From Cervus elaphus (Eukaryota > Chordata > Mammalia > Artiodactyla > Cervidae), in contig NC_057829.1 in the NCBI RefSeq assembly GCF_910594005.1, positions 56,837,001-56,901,000 on the forward strand: a DNA stretch of 64,000 nt. The letters run 5' to 3'. The translations under genes and the position numbers were made by a program. Position 1 is the first letter of the stretch. Each line of letters starts with the position of its first letter. Of this stretch, positions 58,757-64,000 are shown in pieces. The notes under the pieces are model-generated. The model ran no database searches. It was not told the DNA's origin and saw only the letters and a list, made by a program, of their open reading frames with translations.

Positions 58757-59085
58757 AAATCACAGACATCAACCTGATGGCCGCTGATGAGAATGGCAGT
58801 CTACGAGTGACAAATCAGGTGTAAGGAATCAAGGTACCAAGCAGACAAAAGTGAGAATCAAAGTGCAAATCAGTACCGTTACACACTCTGCAATTCTGTG
58901 TTATACTGGACACTGAGTTCAGTAATATGACTGTAAATAATAATAATAATAAAAAGACCCATTTCTTCTTTAAAAATCGAGAACAAATGCACAGATTTCC
59001 AGAACACTGTAAGCCCTGAGGCAGTGCCCTCTCTTTTCCCTCCTTGTTATCTACTCCAGTACTTGTAGCTGGGTCTGCCCTGGGC

Positions 59086-59313
59086 TCAGCTCCAGCGGAA
59101 CGGGACGTGGCGAGGGCGGTCGCCTCCCTCCTTCACCAGCGGTTTGTGGAATTCCCGCCCGGCGCGGGAATGTATGCTCGCCCAGCAGTATTCGCAGTAA
59201 TACTGCAGACAGGTGACGTTGGCACAGAAGAACGGGGCAAACTTCCCACCGCAGCGTGTGCCCTGGCACTCATCACACATCTGATCATCCAGCACATATG
59301 GCTTCACTTCCAC
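59086..59313 (-). CDS. CPEB3: CPEB3 terminal coding exon (ZZ zinc-binding domain)
   Basis: CPEB3 is a sequence-specific RNA-binding protein acting in the cytoplasm and dendrites to repress or activate translation through cytoplasmic polyadenylation elements. This phase-0 exon (75 codons and TGA) follows a minus-strand TTTGGGTCCAG acceptor at 59314 and begins VEVKPYVLDDQMCDECQG. It continues CGGKFAPFFCANVTCLQYYC and EYCWASIHSRAGREFHKPLV and ends RHVPFRWS. The cysteines (CDEC, C of RCGG, FFC, TC, YC, EYC) and the two histidines (IHSRAGREFH) form the cross-brace ZZ-type zinc domain of the CPEB2-4 subfamily. The upstream RRMs are outside the window. Assignment to CPEB3 rather than CPEB2 or CPEB4 relies on synteny with BTAF1. 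No defect is seen. Confidence 0.95.
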   Translation of the reverse strand: MEVKPYVLDDQMCDECQGTRCGGKFAPFFCANVTCLQYYCEYCWASIHSRAGREFHKPLVKEGGDRPRHVPFRWS

Positions 59314-59454
59314 CTGGACCCAAAGAGGAAAGACAGGAAAAAAGATTTTAGCAAAGCTTCCTCACATTTCTTCCTCTCGAGAGCTTATAACGTGGCTTAA
59401 TATGTCTCAGTCAGGCTCAGTGTTGAACTCAGCTGGTTATCAGCAGAGGCTGAG

Positions 59455-59580
59455 TGTATGGACTTTGGGAGATTCTCCTTGATGTGCTAGTTGTGCGATG
59501 ACAGGTAAATTCTTAGCCTCTCTCCGCGCTCCTCTTGGCTCCATCTGTGGGTCTGTAAAGTAGGTGTAACAGTGATACAC
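59455..59580 (+). repeat. MIR remnant
   Basis: GTGCGATGACAGGTAAATTC, TTAGCCTCTCTC, then CCATCTGTGGGTCTGTAAAG parallels the MIR core and tail. Confidence 0.6.
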
Positions 59581-60624
59581 AGACACACACATGTCCGTGT
59601 ATCTGTATGGGCATTACAGGATCTGCATCAGAGTGCTGGTGAGGAAGTGTGTGGAAAAGCACGTGAGCTGAATCCTGAAGGCTGGCAGCACCCGGCGCGG
59701 TGCGTGATAGGCAACAGTGTTTCAGGGAGAGGAACCAGCGAGCACAAAGCCCCAAAGCAGGCAAACAGCAGGAGCTGGGTGGAGGGGAAGTCCCCCCCGC
59801 CCAGAGGCTGGCAAGGCCGGCTAAAGGGTGACCAACGGGGCTCTGGGCTTTGACGTTTTAAACACAAGCTTTCAAAACACTAACCTCTCTCAGTACTGTT
59901 TACAATGGACTGGGAGGGAAAGGAGGACAAGGGGATATTAAGAAACTACTCTAACGATTGAGGCTGTTTTAGTTTTAGATTTTATTGCCTTAATCTCCCT
60001 CCAAGACTGGAAGCTTCAATAGAGGACTTTTCACCACAGTCCTGCAAGGGGCATTTTATTCTAAGTGAAGCAATGCTATGTTATATAAAAACCAGAAGAG
60101 AGAAAGAACAAAAGTTACCCCAGTTTTCCCCCATGTTCTCTTTCTAGAACCTCAGACCGGGAATGCTACTCATGCTTTCATGGTGAATGTTAGAAATAAG
60201 TAGGAAGGAGGCAAGTCTCTGTGTGATCAGGCTCTTTCTCACACCAACCTCAGAGCCATTCTGGGCAAGAGCAGGCTAGCTCTGTGGCCACTGGGGCTGT
60301 GGAGACAGGGACCCATGTTTTTTCTGACATGAGCCAACTGCCTGACGGGTCGAGCTGCCTCTGGACACGGCCAGGAGGTTCCAGCAGGGTCTGGGGCAGG
60401 GTACCCAGAGGCTGCGGGGGACAGGGTGGGATGAGCAGGGGCGTGAGGGCTGCTGGGACTGGACTCTTATGTTCCTGGTCCTTCTCTTCTGAAGGCCCCT
60501 CCACCGGCCTCCTCTGGAGTTCTGTCTCTAACCATGAGCTCAAGTCACCGGTCCTCAGCCAGCCAGAGATTTTTGCTTGAAGGCCCGCTGGAGATGACCT
60601 GTCCCAGCCCTTGGCTACCCAGCG

Positions 60625-60725
60625 GGATTTACTCTGGCATTCAACACATTCACAATGTTGTGTAACCAGCACCTCTGTATGGTTCCAAAACACTTTCATC
60701 ACCCAAAAGGAAACTGTACTCCAGT
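60625..60725 (-). repeat. Old L1 scrap (antisense)
   Basis: CACATTCACAATGTTGTGTA, then TTTCATCACCCAAAAGGAAA is the reverse complement of a common L1M 3' segment; the same family is seen at 10310-10390. Confidence 0.6.
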
Positions 60726-60957
60726 TTTGGTTTTTAGAGAACCTTTTAGAGATACACACTGAATTATTTCAATATGAAAAATTATATGACCTCTGGGATC
60801 TGCTTCAAAATGATCTAGAGTGAAGGTGGCAAAGTGGGCAGAGATGTAGATGAAACAAGACTGGTCACAAGTTGATAATGATTCAAACTGAATGACAGGA
60901 ACCTTGTATGTTGATAACTGTTCTAACTGAATGATGGGGTTCATTACACTATTCTCG

Positions 60958-61035
60958 AAGGACAGGGAAGCCTGGTGTGCTGCAGTTTATGGGGTTCAAA
61001 GAGTCAGACATGACTGCGACAGAACAATACTCTTT
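60958..61035 (+). repeat. BovB/BovA 3' end fragment
   Basis: AAGGACAGGGAAGCCTGGTG, then GGGTTCAAAGAGTCAGACAT matches the BovB/BovA terminus seen at 25930-25990. Confidence 0.8.
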
Positions 61036-61699
61036 TTATTATTAAGACATTATAAATGAAAGTTATTTTATTTATATAAAATATTGTAAAAATTATTTTG
61101 TAAAAATTGTAATTGTAAAAATATTATATAAAATATTATTAAATGTCTGTTATTAAGACATTAAAATAAAAAATTTTAAGACATTATAAGTAAATACATC
61201 AAAACTGTGACTTTTTGACTAATTATCAGATGAATTGAAGAGAGGATAACATTTGTTGAGATTCACTTTAGTGGGCTAGAAGATCAAGGGGTATAAATAC
61301 TTCATAGTTCTGGAAAAAAAATAATTTGAAGATGAGGGAAAAACAAGAAAAATTTGAGAATAGATCCAGGAGAACCTAATAACAAAACCTACATAACTTA
61401 AATAAACCTAAATAACCAAAGTTCCAAAAGAAGGGGGAAAAAGTGAGGGAAAGTAATTAGATGACAAGAGTCCTGAAACTGCATATCAAAAACTCCACCA
61501 GGTCCAGTCTGGACCAATGAGAAAAAACACACCCCTAGGTGTATCCCAGATATGGAAACCAAGTCCGCCTAAAACCTACTTCCCCTGTCCAGTTATGATT
61601 ATCCTCTCTATCTAAAACCTTATGTTCTTTCCTGTTCCTCTCAGGATGGAGGAGTATATAAAAAAAAAAAAAAAGGAAATTGCAATGGAGCAAGACCAT
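61036..61699. other. CPEB3 intron, AT-rich and unclassified
   Basis: 61040-61200 is nearly pure A/T with repeats of GTAAAAATT and TTATTAAGACATTA. 61450-61690 is unclassified and could be the upstream part of the adjoining LTR. Confidence 0.45.
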
Positions 61700-62270
61700 G
61701 TGGGGCTCTCCTGGGTGAAAATGCCTCTCTGTGTATCTTGTTTCTTGTTTGAAGAAAAAGGCTTTAGTCTCCTTCCCGAAGCTCCAAAGAACAGACTCAA
61801 GCAGTTACTAATTAGGGGAGTGAGGAAATATAGAAACAAAGAAAAAACAGTCAAGAAGTAAGAGTCCCAGTTCCTCCTTAAGAGAAATTCATGACAATAT
61901 GACACATATCTTTGAGCTGTTCTGCAGGAACTAAGACCCTCAGCCAGGAGGAAGCTGGTGACTACATGCTGACCATAAGCATACAGACCCCAGACTGGTT
62001 GGAACTAGGTTAATGATTAAGATTCTTGAGACACCACCCTGTTACCTCATCACCAACTGACCAGAACAAAGTCATGTCCCCTGCAACCCTCACCCCAAAT
62101 GCTGCCTTTCAAAGCCCTTCCCTGAAAGCCATCAGGGAGTTCAGGTCTTTTGAGCATAAACTGCCCATTCTCCTTTACTGGTCATGCAATAAACACTTCA
62201 CTACAACCCGGCATCAGTGAATTGGCTTTACTCTGCCATGGGTGAGGGGACCCAAGTTCGGCTGGGTAAC
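61700..62270 (+). mobile_element. Solo LTR of an endogenous retrovirus, plus strand
   Basis: About 570 bases of non-coding LTR (CCTTCCCTGAAAGCCATCAG, then CAGTGAATTGGCTTTACTCT) with AATAAA at 62188-62193 near the R region. It resembles class I ERV LTRs of ruminants; family name uncertain (MER41-like). An inverted relative lies at 63309-63912. No viral genes adjoin. Antisense to CPEB3. Confidence 0.75.
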
Positions 62271-63308
62271 GCCAATGTGTGTACAGTTACTTTGTTTTTT
62301 TTAGTTTTTTGCTTCTATTGGCAATTCTGCAATAAATATACCTTTCATATGTTCTCACATCTGTGGTTTTACTTCTAAGCACTGGGATTATAACATTAAC
62401 AGCAACCAGCAGTAGGATTATTGGGTCAAAGAGTACACACATTTTGAAGAATTTGCCAGTTTGCCTCTTTAAAGGGTTGTAGCAATTCACATTTCTATCA
62501 GCAAATGATAAGCAGTTATCACCTCTTTTAAATGTTCTCCAGATGAGAATAAAATGACATTAAATTTCTTCTTCCTGACTACAAAGAAACCTGAACATCT
62601 TTTTAGGTGGACCGCCTATGAATTCTTAATGTGAATTATCTTCTATCCAGTATACCACTGTGTTGTATGTCTTTTTCTAGCCAATTTTTAAGAGTTCTTT
62701 GTATGGTATAAATAATTTTTTTTTCAAATCCATAATTTGCCTGTTGACTTTTTTCAGGGCATCTTTGCCATTTAAATGTATTTTATTTTTACATAGTCTA
62801 ATATATTTATTTCCTTCTGAAGCTTCTAGGTTTCTAATCTCTTTTATAAGAGTATCAATTTTTTACATTTAAGTATTTCTTTATGTGGATTCTATCTTTA
62901 TGGTTTGTTTCATTACAAATAATTTACAACTTTTGTTCAAACTGTGACTGTTTTCTCCCTTTTCTCCTAGAAAAGCATAAAGCTACTAGGGTTCTTTCAA
63001 GTCTTCTTTCTTCCCCGCCAAGGTTACAGTCCTTTCCTTTATTCAAATTCCAAATTTTAAAAACTTACAAGTCTCCTGACAGAGAAATGATATCTTGACT
63101 AGACAAAGGATTTGGGGGTCTTATCCTTTTCTTTCAGATTGATTGATAGTATTCCTAGATGTTCAAGCTCCCAGTGCTGCATATGAAAACTCTGATGCCA
63201 ATTTCCTTCTTTTTTCTTCCATTCGTAGGAGATAGTAATAGTAACTAGCTCTTTCACATGGAAACATGCAATGTTTTCTTTTTATCTTCAGCGTTCAGAA
63301 ATTCTAGT
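62271..63308 (-). repeat. Old L1 fragment (antisense) between the LTRs
   Basis: GGCAATTCTGCAATAAATAT, TTATTGGGTCAAAGAGTACA, CCAATTTTTAAGAGTTCTTT read as the reverse complement of L1M ORF2/3' UTR. The family identity is clear only to about 62800; the remainder to 63308 is degenerate. Confidence 0.6.
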
Positions 63309-63912
63309 GTTATGGAACCAAACTTGGGTCTGCTTGCCCACCATACAGCAAAGCCAATTCACTGACACCAGGCTGTGGTGAAGGAAAGTACAGCATTTGT
63401 TGCAGGGCCCAACAAGGAGAATGGGAGGCTCATGCTGAAAAGACCAGAACTCTTTGATGGCTTTAAGGGAAGGGCTTTAAAAGCTAACATTTGAGGTGAG
63501 GGTTGCAGGGGGCATGACCGTTTTCTGGTTGGTTGGTAGTGAGGTAACAAGGTGGTGTTTCAGGAGTCTTAATTATCAACCTGGTTCCAACCAGCTTGTG
63601 GTCAGCAAGTAGTCACCATCCTCCACCTAGGGGCTGGGGTCAGGGCGGGGGAGGTCTTAGTTCTTGCTGAACAACTCAAAGATGTGTCATATTGTTGTGA
63701 GTTCCCTTGAGGAGGAAGTAGGACCCTGTTTTATCACTCAACTGTACTTTCTTGACTGCCTTCTCTTTCTTGACTGCATTCCCTCACTCCTCTAATTAGT
63801 AACTACTTGAGTCTGCTCCATGGAACTCAGGGAAGGCCTAGCAGACTAAAGCCTCTTTCTACAAACAAGAAACAGGGGACACAGAGGGGCTTTTGTACCT
63901 AGGAGGGTATTT
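63309..63912 (-). mobile_element. Solo LTR of the same family, minus strand
   Basis: Reverse complement aligns end to end with 61700-62270 (ACCACCTTGTTACCTCACTA, TCAGTGAATTGGCTTTGCTG). In CPEB3 sense orientation. Its poly(A) hexamer reads AACAAA (plus TTTGTT at 63396-63401) instead of AATAAA. No internal viral sequence. Confidence 0.75.
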
Positions 63913-63946
63913 TAATTCTTAATACAGTGGCATGCAAGGAATAGAT

Positions 63947-64000
63947 GGTAGTTTAGTCACTAAGTCGGGTCCGACTCTTTTGCAACCCCATGGACTGTAG
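63947..64000 (-). repeat. Bov-tA SINE, minus strand, cut by window end
   Basis: TAGTTTAGTCACTAAGTCGG, then CTTTTGCAACCCCATGGACT is the reversed Bov-tA 3' part; the head lies beyond 64000. Confidence 0.88.

Larger units (their letters stand above)
53580..59085 (-). other. CPEB3: CPEB3 3' UTR (predicted, up to 5.5 kb)
   Basis: AT-rich and almost free of interspersed repeats, in sharp contrast to the surrounding L1/BovB/SINE-dense sequence, as expected for a conserved long 3' UTR. Minus-strand AATAAA signals occur at 58193-region, 58045-region, 56354-56359, 55762-55767 and 55543-55548, with an ATTAAA at about 53582-53587, so several ends are possible: about 3.5 kb (55.54 kb) or about 5.5 kb (53.58 kb). 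Pumilio-like TGTAAATA elements occur at 56356-56363 and 54606-54613 (minus). A (CA)24 and an (AAC)n tract lie within it. Extent is inferred. Confidence 0.6.
59314..64000 (-). other. CPEB3: Last CPEB3 intron (partial)
   Basis: At least 4.7 kb of intron upstream of the terminal exon. It holds a MIR (about 59455-59580), an L2-like piece (about 59640-59760), an L1 scrap (60625-60725), a BovA scrap (60958-61035), AT-rich sequence (61040-61200), two LTRs in opposite orientation around an antisense L1, and a Bov-tA cut by the window end. 59760-60620 is moderately GC-rich with no recognised element or exon. Confidence 0.75.

Noticed and set aside
59044..59400. 118-codon plus-strand frame across the CPEB3 exon
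   Set aside because: It is the antisense shadow of the conserved CPEB3 exon and has no recognisable domain.
60250..60759. 169-codon minus-strand frame in the CPEB3 intron as an extra exon
   Set aside because: No similarity to CPEB proteins, and its N-terminal part overlaps an L1 scrap; CPEB3 is expected to go directly from the RRM exons to the 59086-59313 exon.
61700..63912. A complete endogenous retrovirus between the two LTRs
   Set aside because: The LTRs face opposite directions and the sequence between them reads as antisense L1, with no gag, pol or env features.

Overview
This is a mammalian nuclear genome window, almost certainly from a ruminant. The evidence is many copies of BovB (RTE-type LINE), Bov-tA SINEs and tRNA-Glu-derived CHR-type SINEs, together with L1, MIR and a mariner of the Hsmar1 kind. 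Two host genes lie tail to tail. The last 13 coding exons of BTAF1 are on the plus strand (2747-15795) and the terminal coding exon of CPEB3 is on the minus strand (59086-59313). BTAF1 and CPEB3 are neighbours in mammals (human 10q23.3; expected on cattle chromosome 26), so gene content and gene order support each other.

Layout. 1-2746: BTAF1 intron with a BovB remnant, a SINE, a young L1 3' end and an old hAT-like element. 2747-15795: BTAF1 exons encoding the Snf2/Mot1 ATPase. Joined, they give 629 codons plus a stop, which matches residues 1221-1849 of the 1849-residue protein, with every splice phase consistent. 15796 to about 17190: BTAF1 3' UTR. 17.2-50.9 kb: an intergenic graveyard of L1 fragments repeatedly invaded by BovB, SINEs and one mariner; many insertions keep readable target-site duplications, so the order of events can be reconstructed. 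50.9-52.5 kb: sequence I cannot classify. 52.54-53.06 kb: an orphan CpG island with a TATA box on the plus strand and a consensus splice donor on the minus strand. About 53.58-59.09 kb: a repeat-poor AT-rich stretch read as the long CPEB3 3' UTR. 59.31-64.0 kb: last CPEB3 intron, with two related LTRs in opposite orientation.

How the genes work. BTAF1 is the Mot1-family ATPase that strips TBP from DNA and redistributes it; the window holds its motor. CPEB3 is a cytoplasmic polyadenylation element-binding protein that controls translation of neuronal mRNAs; the window holds its C-terminal ZZ-type zinc domain and 3' UTR. There is no sign of a shared pathway or operon-like organisation.

The most interesting items are the orphan CpG-island promoter between the convergent genes, a perfect 48-bp duplication pasted into old L1 sequence, an internally deleted 480-bp BovB with intact target-site duplications, a copy of a neighbouring old L1 segment embedded in a younger L1, and the CPEB3-sense LTR whose poly(A) signal is mutated. 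No previously undescribed protein-coding system was found.
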